A DNA stretch of 64,000 nucleotides, from positions 196,041-260,040 of the forward strand of contig DF239233.1 in the NCBI GenBank assembly GCA_000507305.1. Reading direction: 5' to 3'. The position numbers and the translations under genes were made by a program. This stretch comes from Breviolum minutum Mf 1.05b.01 (Eukaryota; Sar; Dinophyceae; Suessiales; Symbiodiniaceae). Each line of letters opens with the position of its first letter. The stretch's first letter is position 1. Shown in pieces: positions 36,156 through 46,929 of the stretch. Under the pieces are notes generated by a model. It was not told the DNA's origin and made no database searches. It worked only from the letters and a program-made list of their open reading frames with translations.

Positions 36156-36751
36156 NNNNNNNNNNNNNNNNNNNNNNNNNNNNNNNNNNNNNNNNNNNNN
36201 NNNNNNNNNNNNNNNNNNNNNNNNNNNNNNNNNNNNNNNNNNNNNNNNNNNNNNNNNNNNNNNNNNNNNNNNNNNNNNNNNNNNNNNNNNNNNNNNNNNN
36301 NNNNNNNNNNNNNNNNNNNNNNNNNNNNNNNNNNNNNNNNNNNNNNNNNNNNNNNNNNNNNNNNNNNNNNNNNNNNNNNNNNNNNNNNNNNNNNNNNNNN
36401 NNNNNNNNNNNNNNNNNNNNNNNNNNNNNNNNNNNNNNNNNNNNNNNNNNNNNNNNNNNNNNNNNNNNNNNNNNNNNNNNNNNNNNNNNNNNNNNNNNNN
36501 NNNNNNNNNNNNNNNNNNNNNNNNNNNNNNNNNNNNNNNNNNNNNNNNNNNNNNNNNNNNNNNNNNNNNNNNNNNNNNNNNNNNNNNNNNNNNNNNNNNN
36601 NNNNNNNNNNNNNNNNNNNNNNNNNNNNNNNNNNNNNNNNNNNNNNNNNNNNNNNNNNNNNNNNNNNNNNNNNNNNNNNNNNNNNNNNNNNNNNNNNNNN
36701 NNNNNNNNNNNNNNNNNNNNNNNNNNNNNNNNNNNNNNNNNNNNNNNNNNN
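36156..36751. other. Assembly gap (596 N)
   Basis: All N. The left flank is a TTCTGAC-type short repeat (36105-36155) and the right flank a 46-bp repeat, so the missing DNA is probably minisatellite. Confidence 0.98.
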
Positions 36752-36757
36752 ATTGGG

Positions 36758-36840
36758 GTCCAGCACGCCACACTGAACTGAGAGGATCCCAGTTGCCATT
36801 GCGGTCCAGCACGCCACACTGAACACAGAGGATCCCAGTT
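36758..36840 (+). repeat. 46-bp minisatellite bordering the gap
   Basis: GTCCAGCACGCCACACTGAA starts at 36758 and again at 36804, with GAGGATCCCAGTT in each unit; about 1.8 copies remain visible. Confidence 0.85.
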
Positions 36841-36845
36841 AATTG

Positions 36846-36925
36846 AGGAGAACGACGAAGGAGGAGAGGACAAAGAGGAGGACGAGGAGGAGAAGGAGAA
36901 GAAGAAGAAGAAGGAGGAGAAGAGA
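36846..36925 (+). repeat. Polypurine GAG/AAG tract
   Basis: About 80 bases with only three pyrimidine interruptions (GAGGAGAACGACGAAGG onwards). The plus frame is a Glu/Lys run that soon stops. Such mirror-like purine tracts can form triplex DNA; I see no evidence of a gene. Confidence 0.8.
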
Positions 36926-37724
36926 CTGACATAAAATCTAACAACCCTCACCTGACAGGTGGGGAAAAACATGAGAATCTTCCAACGTCTGTCTGTTCAG
37001 GTTCCATGTTAGCTTTCAGGAGAGTAATTGGCTTTGTTGACTCTTTTTGCTGAGTGTCAAAATGAAAGAAAAATCATTGGCTCAAGATTTGATGCTATAC
37101 TAATAGTAAACATGATCCTTGATTTCACATCGTAAACTGATACCATAATGTTGTGCCAACATCCATCAAAATACGCAAACCTGTCTACCAGAACAGGTCA
37201 AGAAGACCATGATTCAATGTTTCATATCATTTGTTTCTTCGCCATGACTTTGCAAAAAACAACACAACACGTGACTTTCTTTAAGGATAATTTCCAACCA
37301 CAAAAAATCTTGGTCAAATTTCGGGATTTTCCGTGACTACGCCATGGAACTGTTTTTTAACGTCTTTTCCCGGCGCATCATCACATCGGAACGTTTCCCT
37401 AATGGGCGGTGTAAAAAGATAATAAATATTAATCAAAACCATGGATTATATATATTATATACCCTGGGATTCCAACCACCATTAAAACACTGGGTGTTAA
37501 TAAAACCACCATTGCTTACCTAAGGGTTTTAATCATCGAAATTGGGTCAACCATTATTTTAATGGCGATGGAAGTCCAGGGTATACACTTATATCCATTT
37601 ACCTTGTCTGGGGCATCCAAACACTGCAATTGAGCCTTTCAACTTTCATCCAACTTCATCTCCTTGGGGAAGCTCTTTACCAGACTCCGCCATGTTGTTG
37701 CCGCCACTATATAGAGATATGAAA

Positions 37725-37830
37725 GAAAAAACCTCTTACTTTCCATTATACTGCTTTAATAGGGATCCTTGTAATGGTTCATTACAATCCCCACATAACT
37801 GCGTAGTCAAATCCCTATTTAATCTAACCA
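37725..37830 (+). repeat. Family I repeat
   Basis: CCTCTTACTTTCCATTATAC, TTTAATAGGGATCCTTG, TAATGGTTCATTACAATCCC and CATAACTGCGTAGT follow in family order. Confidence 0.6.
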
Positions 37831-39731
37831 ACCAGGTCTTTTTCATTGCTCAATTGAATCAAAGTCAACAAAGCAAAACATGATCAGCTGAGACGGAGCC
37901 AATGTGCAAAAGCCCGCCCGCGGCTTGGCAAAGTTTCCGGTGAGATGTGTGATTTCCCTTCAATCAAAACAAGGATATTTGTGTTCCAGTAGACTGTCTA
38001 AGCCCCTTTAAGGGCGGAGATCTATTTGGATTACAAACTACTAGCTTTTACACTGCAAACAAACATTACTAGCAACAATGGTACGAATAGTAGCATTACC
38101 ATGTAGTCTACTCGTTCCCTTGTAGTATGTACTAGTGCTACTAGTACAACTATCCCTGCCCATACCATGTGTGGGGGGGGGGGACCAGGAACATGCAACT
38201 TCCAAATGCTTCCACCTAACGGGTAAACTTGATTGATACACGGCACAGGCTATACATATATTGCATCTTTGAAATTTGACCATACTCAAATGATGGGCTT
38301 TTTCAAGGTATTTCTGCCTTCAATCATGGCAATGTTGGGTGTTTCATGTATTGATGCTAATAGTTAATGATCAAATTTCGCAGGTAAAATTTACACAACA
38401 TCTAACCCCAAGTATCGTGACCCAAAGGTTACCAAGGCATTCAATTAAAACGAAGCTGGCTGGGAATTCCCCTCTTCCACGAAAAAGGAGACCTGCCTGC
38501 AATTGTCATCTGAAGATTACCGGTTCATACTTCAGATGTTTCCCACCACAAACACTCCATCAGTTAATTCCTGCGATATTATATGCTGTATACCAAGTAC
38601 ACTGATCTGTTATTTCAGGAATCTTTAGGGGGCTCCAAATAGCTCAAATTATTTTTGTAGGGAAGATATCTACATCATCCCCAAAAATATCCCTACTGTT
38701 TGTTGCTCCATATCTTAATGACACACCTGAAATTGGAAAGACGCAGTCATGAAGAACATACCGAACATACCGAACTTTTGTCGAGCCAGGGTTTGAGGCC
38801 GAAAAAAAAACACTTGAAACACAAGATGATCGGAGATCAGGGAGATCGTCATCAAGGTACCTTAGTCTTTAGTGGATTGGCGACAAAAAAGTCCTTGAGT
38901 TTTTTCTCAAATAGCGAAACACAATCTGGTAATCTGATAAATGGAAGCATCTGGAGAAGCGAATGTTTCGTTGGATTCTGGTCCGTCCATAAGATTTTTT
39001 GTCATAGTACAGGTAGATTATTTGGGATGCAAAGTGGTCCTTGGGAGTAATTACTGATTACTAGTAGATTACTATTGTAGATTCTGGAATCTCATGGTAG
39101 TAATCCCTATTAGTTAAACGGAACCCTTCCGGCCTCACATAAGATAAAATAGCCTATAACCTACAATAAAAATCAACCATTCATGTAGGTAAATATTCCA
39201 TGACCATGGATCCTATGGGTAGTAGATTACAAACTATAATGTTTATAGATGTTATATGCAATGCTGAGCCTTGGTGCTGAGCTGGAAGGCAGCATGTTTC
39301 AACTCGCGGTTTCCCCAATGGTGGGCATAGAACTTGGAGGTTGGACATAGATTTTTCACACCCAATCATTGGAGTTTCCTGGTTCCCCCAATTGGCAGTA
39401 TATACCACTTATATATTGCCAAGTGGGGGATTATATGGTACCTACCACCTATTAGATAAGGGAACCAGGAAACTACATTGACCCAAATCTCGTGGGAAAG
39501 ATCTGGGTATAGAAATTACAAATCACCCACATAGAATTTTCCCTATACAACGAGGGAATTTCCCGGAAACAGGTCAAGAAGTTGTTGATTTCGGGAATTT
39601 CTGTGAAACATGTGGCGGCATAATTTGGCGAGATATCATGATACTCTGTACTGATGACTGGAGTCTCAACATACACAAAAAAGAGGCTTCAATTAACACT
39701 CAGGGGATAATTGGATGTACCCTATATAGTG

Positions 39732-39844
39732 CCCTAAGGATCCAGGTGTGTCCTAAGAAAGGGATTAACCTTATATACTCCTATTGTGGGGATGGGATGT
39801 TTCGACCATAAACCTACTCTAGGAATCGGTCTGGATTCTTAGGG
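39732..39844. mobile_element. Family G hairpin element with 3-bp target duplication
   Basis: CCCTAAGGATCCAGG to GGATTCTTAGGG, flanked on both sides by GTG (39729-39731 and 39845-39847). Confidence 0.8.
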
Positions 39845-39936
39845 GTGGGTATTTATGGGTGTAATACTATTAGGGGATACACCTGTGGACAAGTCCCTCG
39901 AAGGGACCCAGCAAAAAAGGTTGAAGATATTTATAT

Positions 39937-40029
39937 CCTCCCTGAAACTCTACCCCCCGGAGCTGTACAGCTTTCCAAGAAAAAAAATACAAATCAAACT
40001 CAGAGCCTTTGCTCTTTGTTTCAGGGAGG
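39937..40029. repeat. Family F hairpin element
   Basis: CCTCCCTGAAACTC at the left and GTTTCAGGGAGG at the right are inverted complements; inner GAGCTGTACAGCTTT forms a small extra palindrome. Confidence 0.6.
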
Positions 40030-41149
40030 TAAAAAATGGGCCTTGGGTCTGTCTTTGAATGGCGTTTTTCCAGAAACACCACTCGATCCATCAGATTCAA
40101 ACTTTTTCCAAGAAAGTTTATTCAACTGTTCTTTAGTAACAACTTATGATAGTTATGCCATGATGCAGTTAAAATGCAACATACTCAACATCCAATAAAA
40201 CATCCTTTTGATTGTGTGTTTCCATATTTTGGATCACTAACATCCACTGGTTGTCTATCACCGTCAGCCATTTCCACTAAATTATTTCAAGCTTTCTCAT
40301 GTTCGGACCCGCCCCACCATGCTTCACGTGCCCGAGATTCTTCATGTCGACATCGGTTGAGCCTCGAAATGATAGGTTGTGGTCCCAAAATCATGTAACC
40401 ATACCAATAGGATCCACCACAAAATGGCATATTTACCTACATGCATGCTTGATTTTTTTGGTAGTGGCAGCTGAATACACCATACGTGGAACCTGTATAT
40501 GTTACGCACCAGATGATTCAATTCATGATATTTACTAATCTTTCAATAATCAAAAAAGGATCCTCAAGAATTGCCAGGTTAAGGTATTGTTGTTTGTCCA
40601 AATGACGCCTTTTTTTGGTCCGGAAACCAACCAATTCCCTCCGAAGTCATGGAATTTGACTAAACTTTACTTGGCGATTTTCGAATGTCTAGCTGTAAAC
40701 TTCTTGAATCTACGTAGGAAAACTACATCTTTATGATGATTCCTCAAGCGATAAAACTATCATAAGAGTTGTGTATCTATATACCGTGATGTAGGAGATT
40801 AGGTCCGGTGAGATGGTCAATAGCTTTACACACATTTCTTCAGACCATCTGAACCTATTCCACCATAGCTGGCTGTAGAAATTCCAGCATTTGTCGTTGC
40901 ATTTACCCATTGGAAAAGACTGGAAAGAGTATACCCTCAGAAGGGATATTGCCACTGCAACTCTTCTATCCCAGGATATCCGTTGGTCTGGTTAAGGTGT
41001 TCATTGTGTTTCCACATATAGTATGCGATGCATCTGGGCCTTCAACATCAACCAAGGTTAAAAACTAACAGCGATGTTTCTCCTGAAAACAGGCCGTTTT
41101 TTTTTGTGGAGTGTAGGATATCTCTCTCTCTATATACCTGTAATGTAAC

Positions 41150-41150
41150 N
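41150..41150. other. Single N, probable contig join
   Basis: The bases before it (ACCTGTAATGTAAC) are the same as a segment inside each unit of the 71-bp repeat downstream, suggesting an assembly join within the repeat. Confidence 0.6.
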
Positions 41151-41201
41151 CCGCTAAGATTCGATGTTTGAGATCCAAGTTGCCCAACAGAATTTGAGAT
41201 G

Positions 41202-41410
41202 GGACTGGACTGCTTCAGTACATACTTTACACATGTCCACACCTGTAATGTAACCCGTGTTCAAAGTGCTACGGACTGGACTGCTTCAGTACATACTTGA
41301 CACATGTCCACACCTGTGATGTAACGTGTGTTCAAAGTGCTACGGACTGGACTGCTTCAGTACATACTTTACACATGTCCACACCTGTAATGTAACCCGT
41401 GTTCAAAGTG
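41202..41410 (+). repeat. 71-bp tandem repeat, 2.9 copies
   Basis: Units begin GGACTGGACTGCTTCAG at 41202, 41273 and 41344 and continue with ACACATGTCCACACCTGT and GTGTTCAAAGTG. Copies differ at only a few positions; the third is cut short. Confidence 0.9.
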
Positions 41411-41472
41411 AATTTGGCAATAAAAGCCTTGTAACAATGATCATCAAGCATGTCACACTTCACCAAAACTGG

Positions 41473-41537
41473 AGGCACAAGCGAGACAAAAAGAGAGGCA
41501 CAAGCGAGACAAAACGAGAGTCACAAGCGAGATACCG
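41473..41537 (+). repeat. 23-bp tandem repeat, 2.8 copies
   Basis: AGGCACAAGCGAGACAAAA recurs at 41473, 41496 and 41519, the last with one substitution. It lies about 60 bases after the 71-bp array. Confidence 0.9.
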
Positions 41538-42362
41538 ACCGATTGGGGAGTACCCTTGTATTCCCATGATTTTGATTCGAGTTCCGCACCAGAAATCGAA
41601 GAAGCTCGTCACAACTCACAGTACCATCCTGATTTTCAGGGTGGTACCATCCTGAATGTGAAGTTCATCACTGGTGCGTACTGGTGAATCCGTGTAAACA
41701 ATAACGATTCACCAAGCTGTAACAATGTCGCTTTATGGAATTTATATAATGAGGACTTTTTTGGGAGTGGAAAGGAATACCTGGCCAAAAGGACCTTTTC
41801 CAGTCACGTCGTTGTAAACCAAAACATATACTGATACTGTTATAGACCTCTTTTTTGTAGCATCATCATTGGCCGTTCGTTTCCCAACAGAAAACAGCAA
41901 CCCAGTTTTTCCCCAATTCGATCCGATGTTTTTCACGTAGGTTTCGTTTCGGAAGGTGTTTTTTGAGCCGAATAGGTAAGGGTCAAAATGGTTGGTTTCA
42001 AAAAAAAACAAGCAGTCGATTGATACTGTTCCTCAGGTATCTTGCAGACCTTTTTGTAAGGTTTGGTACTTTATCCCACAAGCTTAAAAAAAAAAATCAT
42101 AGGATCCCAGGTGGTTGGCCTTGGGGAAACAAATTGTTCAGTGAATCATCTGTCCCAGTCTGCACCTGTGATGATGGTAGCAAAGGTAAGATCTGAAGTT
42201 CCATCATACGAGCCTGGCCATGTTGGAAAGCTGTACATACCACCTGGAGTCAAATAGAAAGTTGATCCCAAAAGTATCCAAAACAAACTCCCCCCAAAAA
42301 AAACGCATTGACTTCGAGAATCATGAAATTTAGTGAAGATGTGTGGTTTAAAATTCTAAGCC

Positions 42363-42452
42363 CTTGGATCCATTTATGGTGTATTTACCTATGTTTAGTT
42401 GGTGTCTATGGCAATGTAGTTTAAATATACCATGACCATGGAGCCTATCGGT
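42363..42452. mobile_element. Family A element, ends eroded
   Basis: CCCTTGGATCCATTTATGG, TGTATTTACCTATG, then AAATATACCATGACCATGG. The outer right end (GCCTATCGG) is diverged and flanks do not match. Confidence 0.55.
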
Positions 42453-42552
42453 CTAGCAATGTCTTGCGCTGCTGATTCTTCAGAGACACTAATGTGTTTT
42501 CTTGTTCAGGTGCGCATCATGAGTTTTTGGGACATTTCTTTGGCTGTCTCTA

Positions 42553-42642
42553 CCCTAGGAATCCAGGTATGTCCTAAGAAAGGGATTACCCCTACACTCG
42601 TATTCTAAGGATGGGATTGGAACCCTCAATCGATTCTTAGGG
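42553..42642. mobile_element. Family G hairpin element with 3-bp target duplication
   Basis: CCCTAGGAATCCAGG to CGATTCTTAGGG, flanked both sides by CTA (42550-42552 and 42643-42645). The interior AAGAAAGGGATTACCCCTAC is shared with the copies at 49192 and 59030. Confidence 0.8.
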
Positions 42643-42874
42643 CTATTTGTTGAAATAAAAATGGAAGAGCAACAAAAAAAAACGTCTTTTCTTTCGCTGC
42701 TACATTTTTTCCCAAAACATTCGCAAGAAGTAAACACCTAGATTTTGCCGCAACGACTCAAAACATAGGATCCCCAAAAAGCCAATGTCAGAAGTATGTA
42801 TAGTATACAGTATACATCTCATATTCAAACATATTCAGTTGGTGAACTATGCAAGTTGTAGGTACGAGTAAGTA

Positions 42875-42984
42875 CCCTCCTAAAACTAAGATAGCACCTG
42901 CCAGGAAGCCATCCCAAAAGGAAACTAGTCTTCCAACCATCCATTTCTAGGAGCTTTGTTGGTTTCAGGGAGATTCAGGGAGGG
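42875..42984. repeat. Family F hairpin element
   Basis: CCCTCCTAAAACTAAG at the left and GGTTTCAGGG with a short GGGAGATTCAGGGAGGG duplication at the right. TA lies immediately outside both ends. Confidence 0.6.
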
Positions 42985-43295
42985 TAGATCTTTGCATTCT
43001 TCCAACTGACAGGTTCCATGACCCAACTACCCCAAACGTGGCCCCAAAATTCGGAAGCATTCGCAAACGTAGGGATACCAATAGGTAAATTCACAAATAA
43101 ATATCAATGAACATATACAAACAAACATACATATATCGGCATACACATACAGTATGCTAATATACAAGCATATACTATACTACTGTATATTTAGCGAGAG
43201 ACAGAGTAGATGTACTCTATATAAAAGCAATGTAATCTACACAATATGTGTATAAAAATCATATTATATCTATATAGTACACATTATTTACATAT

Positions 43296-43395
43296 CCCAT
43301 AAGGATCCACGGGATCCTAGTATATTCACATACTAATTTACCACAAAAAATCAACCATTCATGTAGGTAAATATACCATTTTCCCATGGATCTTT
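43296..43395. mobile_element. Family A element, right end incomplete
   Basis: CCCATAAGGATCCACGGG at the left, CATGTAGGTAAATATACC and CCATGGATC at the right; the final CTATGGG is lost. Confidence 0.6.
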
Positions 43396-43399
43396 ACCG

Positions 43400-45640
43400 G
43401 TACATACTCGGCTCCCATTCATCACTTCCCCGGTTCTTCCAAGTGCACCTCTGCATGACCATGGCCCAAGTCACACAACAACTCAAACCTGGAGGTCTCC
43501 AAGGAACGAAAAAAGGTCTAAGTTCCATTGGAATTTCCGGTGGTTAAACCAAAAAAAACACGGCAACTTTGGAAAGAAACAACAAAACCACAAGTCCTTG
43601 TGGATGTTTCCTTTCAACATTCTTCAGGCTAATTTTTGAAGACACCCTACTTTGCAAGATTTCAACTGGTTACCAAGAGAGAATTTGGGGAGTGCTCAAA
43701 TGCAAATCATGACCCCTAGAGCATGGATTGAAGCAGCCAGTTGCAGCTGGAAACAAACAAATTCGTAGGGCGTGGTGAATTTCCATCTTTCATCAAAATG
43801 CCTTTCTCCACAATAAAAACAATCATTGATGTTTAAAAAGTAAGAGAGATCTTTATCAAACATCCGCACAAAAACATCTCCAAAGTTTGCCAAAACATCC
43901 ACCATTTGCCAAGAAATGACCGAGCAACAGTGGTAGTCGCTCCATACCCATGGTGGTAAAAATCCCGTTCAGGGTGACCTCGTTGAACATGTTGAGAATC
44001 TCTGAAGGAACTGACAGACAGTTTAATACAATTTACATAGGGAATCTTAAAACGTTCTTCTGATTTGTTTAATTTATCTATATTTATCTTATCTATAACT
44101 CTTTGCTACAGTATCAGTAAGTGCAGGGTTTTTGATGAGTATATGGCAAAATGATAATTGTACTACTCAGCAAAGAGCAAGTTTGACACAACATGTTGGG
44201 AACAATGTTGGAGACTTCGTCCAGAAAATTTTAAGTAGAAACATTCAGTTGAGTTTGAATCACCTTATCTTGTTCCACATCTTGAAGCTGGCACTTCACA
44301 ATTCAATCCACACACCTTTTGGCATTTTGGCACTTATTTTCAGAGATGTCAACTTGTTTCATCTTTTTTCTGGAGAAAATCTCCAACAATTCCAGGATTT
44401 CTTTGTTGAATTTCTACGTTCAAACTTTCCACCAAGATACTGCAAGGTCATCCTCCGTAAAGCCTGGGCGGCGGTATCCTTTGAGTGGGAAACCATTGGA
44501 TCCATGGTTGGCTGGTATACGAATCGATCCATGAATGGTAGATGGTTATCGTAAATTAGTAGATAAATTATGATAAATTGATGTATTGGCACCTCGGGGC
44601 TTGGTTCCACATATACAGGGAACTGGAAGATCTGGAAGAGTAGATACATATATTAAATATACCAGTTCATGGACCCTATGTAAAAGACACTGATTAAAAC
44701 TAATCGCATGAAAAATGGGGATTGGAAGACGATCCTTTCTTTTTGGGAAAGCATCTTTTTTCAGGCTCTACTGTTGGTTTCAGGGGGGGGGGGGGGATAT
44801 TTTGGCACTTGACGGGGTCGGGATGGGATCATTCCATCATGTCGTTTTCTGTCATCGTGTTACCTGAAAACAAAAAAACGAAAATAAACATGGAACCCAA
44901 AGTCATGGAAGTTTGGAAGATAAATATCCCCTTCAATTGGCTATAGTTTTTATGTTCTTTCGCCGTTAATTTTTGAGGGGTGCAAGAACTCTTCCATTAG
45001 GAACAACTGCCAACCGGTTGGCACCCCAACCTCGTTTAAACTGGCCCGGTTCGGAGATGTTGTGATCCTGAGCGCCGTTTCGGCCAGCCAATGCGAAGAA
45101 AAGATCCCCCCAAAAAATGATTCAATTATAATATGATGTGTTAAACCTTTACGTTAACCAGAGATAGACAAAAAAATGGTATACTTATGTATACTTAAGC
45201 GTATAACTTTGTGTGGGATGCATATGAAAGTATTACAAAGATCAAATCCCCATCTTTCCTAGTAGGTATTAGTATCACTGAATAAATACAGTGGACCCTA
45301 CAGTCAGAGATGGAAGGTACGTCGATGATCATCCAACTGATCGGAAGTGATAATAACAGTAGAATTGCCACTCATCTAAGAGGGGTGATTGGGACTGTTT
45401 CAGTTTAAAGGGCTTCTATAAGTCGAGCTACTATCAACTCCACTATAGACTATAGTCGTTATTTTGCAACCTTTTATCAATGACCAAAAAACATCTAACT
45501 CTACAATCATCACTGTGCAAGTTTGCACCGAAACAACAACCATCATCCATCCATTTTTTTTGTAGTGAGTTGAAAGTCATACCAGGTGACATGGGACTTT
45601 CATAGTGCATTGGTGTTGAGTGTTTTTTCGTTTCATGGGG
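43400..45640. other. No gene recognised
   Basis: A 140-codon plus frame at 44132-44554 has no motif and is overlapped by other frames. A partial family F copy (44700-44796) ends in a 14-base G run (44783-44796). Confidence 0.45.
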
Positions 45641-45649
45641 AAAACGGAA

Positions 45650-45778
45650 TGGTACCCCTGGAATGGTACCCTTACCTAATAGTCAACCCTTAATGGGTAT
45701 CTATTGGGATTGGGTATATCCCCTTTTAAAGGGCTCCTTGGAAGGTCCAACAAATAGGGTACCATCGTAAGGGTACCA
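45650..45778. repeat. Hairpin repeat with TGGTACCC ends
   Basis: TGGTACCCCTGGAATGG and TGGTACCCTTAC at the left pair with GGGTACCATCG and AAGGGTACCA at the right. Similar GGGTAC pieces occur near 52808 and 58300. Confidence 0.5.
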
Positions 45779-45832
45779 GCATTTTTCCCCATGATTGTTA
45801 ATCAACAAAATTGTAGGTGTATACTTGGAGGA

Positions 45833-45986
45833 TAGGATAGGCCCCCACGTATCGTAAGTGTTTAGGATCACCCCATTTTGTAGGCCATGAAACGGCCATT
45901 TGGAAGGGGTCCCACGACCCTATCTTTAGGGGATGGAAACTAACCATGGTTGTGAACCACTTACTAAATGAGATGATCCTCCAAGT
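45833..45986. mobile_element. Family D hairpin element
   Basis: Family D ends are ACTTGGAGGAT and ATCCTCCAAGT, with inner TAAGTGGTTAG/CTTACTAAGT and CCATGG. Other copies: 50663-50822, 52320-52450 and 53836-53999. All four lie within about 8 kb, a local cluster. Confidence 0.65.
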
Positions 45987-46161
45987 ATAGCTACTATGTG
46001 TGCCCCCACTCCCCCGTAAAATCCCCTTGTAGCATCACAAACAAGCGTTTTCTCAATTATATAGCGACATGTTCAGTCTCTGCTAGGTGAGGATTTTATC
46101 CCGGAGATGCATCACAAACCTTGGTCAGCTTTCGTTGATTCATGGTGGAATGTTTCTACAA

Positions 46162-46287
46162 GGTGGGCCCCTACCAGTTATAACTGGGGTTATAAACCCT
46201 TATAAATGGCCTTATATATTGGTAACTGGTGTTACATAACCCTATAAGTGGAGTTATGAGCCTACTTACAACTGGAAATGGCCCACC
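46162..46287. repeat. GGTTATAA-type hairpin
   Basis: GGTGGGCCCCTACCAGTTATAA at the left and AACTGGAAATGGCCCACC at the right are inverted. The interior repeats GGGTTATAAACCCTTATAA-like words, as in the perfect-arm hairpin at 33172. Confidence 0.55.
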
Positions 46288-46435
46288 TCCATGTACAGCT
46301 TGCACTATTTGCTTGTATAGTCTTGTATATCGATATTGCTTCAAAAATATAGCTACGCGAACCGAGTCACAGGTCAATAAATCTTCCAAATATGAAGCAT
46401 ATGTGAAATGATGGGATGACATCTTCAACGATGAA

Positions 46436-46546
46436 AACCTCCCCTGAAAACGAACGGCTGGAATCTCAAAAATCACCTATATATTCCTTGAAAGGAAAAT
46501 CATCTTCCCAACCTTCATTTTTGGCTTCCATGTCATGTTAACTTTC
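46436..46546. repeat. Family F element, diverged
   Basis: CCTCCCCTGAAAACGAACGG, AAAATCATCTTCCCAACC and ATGTTAACTTTC correspond to family F blocks. Confidence 0.45.
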
Positions 46547-46548
46547 TG

Positions 46549-46667
46549 CCCTAAGAATCCTGACCCCTCAAAAATTTGTTATTTTTGAGGACCCCCAAAA
46601 ACACCCCTGCTAATCATGCAGGTTCATTCACCATTCCATTGGAGGGTCCAACCGGGGATTCTTAGGG
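46549..46667. mobile_element. Family G hairpin element
   Basis: CCCTAAGAATCCTGACCCC to GGGGATTCTTAGGG, with an extra palindrome inside (AAAATTTGTTATTTTTGAGG region). Flanks do not match, so the target duplication is lost. Confidence 0.65.
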
Positions 46668-46804
46668 TGGGTTGTACATTCTAAACTAGTTGGTGGTTTC
46701 AACCCAGTTGAAAAATATTAGTCAAATTGGATCATTTCCCCAAGTAGGGTTGAAAATAAAAAATATTTGAAACCACCACCCAGGTGGGTTGTACATTCTA
46801 AACT
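46666..46804. mobile_element. Family C element between 22-bp direct repeats
   Basis: The element (46688-46782) runs from AGTTGGTGGTTTCAACCC to TTTGAAACCACCACCCA. The same 22 bases (GGTGGGTTGTA ... TAAACT) stand on both sides, 46666-46687 and 46783-46804. The left copy overlaps the final GG of the family G element next door. Confidence 0.75.
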
Positions 46805-46929
46805 TCTAAAACAGTTCAGCAATTCTCCGGGGAATCTCCTTTGGAATTCTTCGGGTCCAAGGCACTGACGAGGCCACGGAAATGAGCCGTGCAAAGTCAC
46901 GGGAGTGTAAGGAAGAGGCATGAGTCAAA

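Larger units (their letters stand above)
36960..41100. other. No gene recognised apart from repeats
   Basis: Includes family I (37725-37830), an 11-base G run (38173-38183), half a family A copy (39180-39220), family G (39732-39844), family F (39937-40029) and a degenerate family A copy (40407-40495). Confidence 0.5.

Noticed and set aside
36019..36972. Long open frames of 250-317 codons
   Set aside because: Most of their length is the 596-N gap, and the rest is minisatellite and purine repeat.
37075..37086. Third spliced-leader-like match (CATTGGCTCAAG)
   Set aside because: Requires a two-base deletion in the T run and has no coding sequence downstream.
44132..44554. 140-codon plus frame
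   Set aside because: No recognisable motif, AT-rich, overlapped by other frames, and its end runs into a family A-like fragment.
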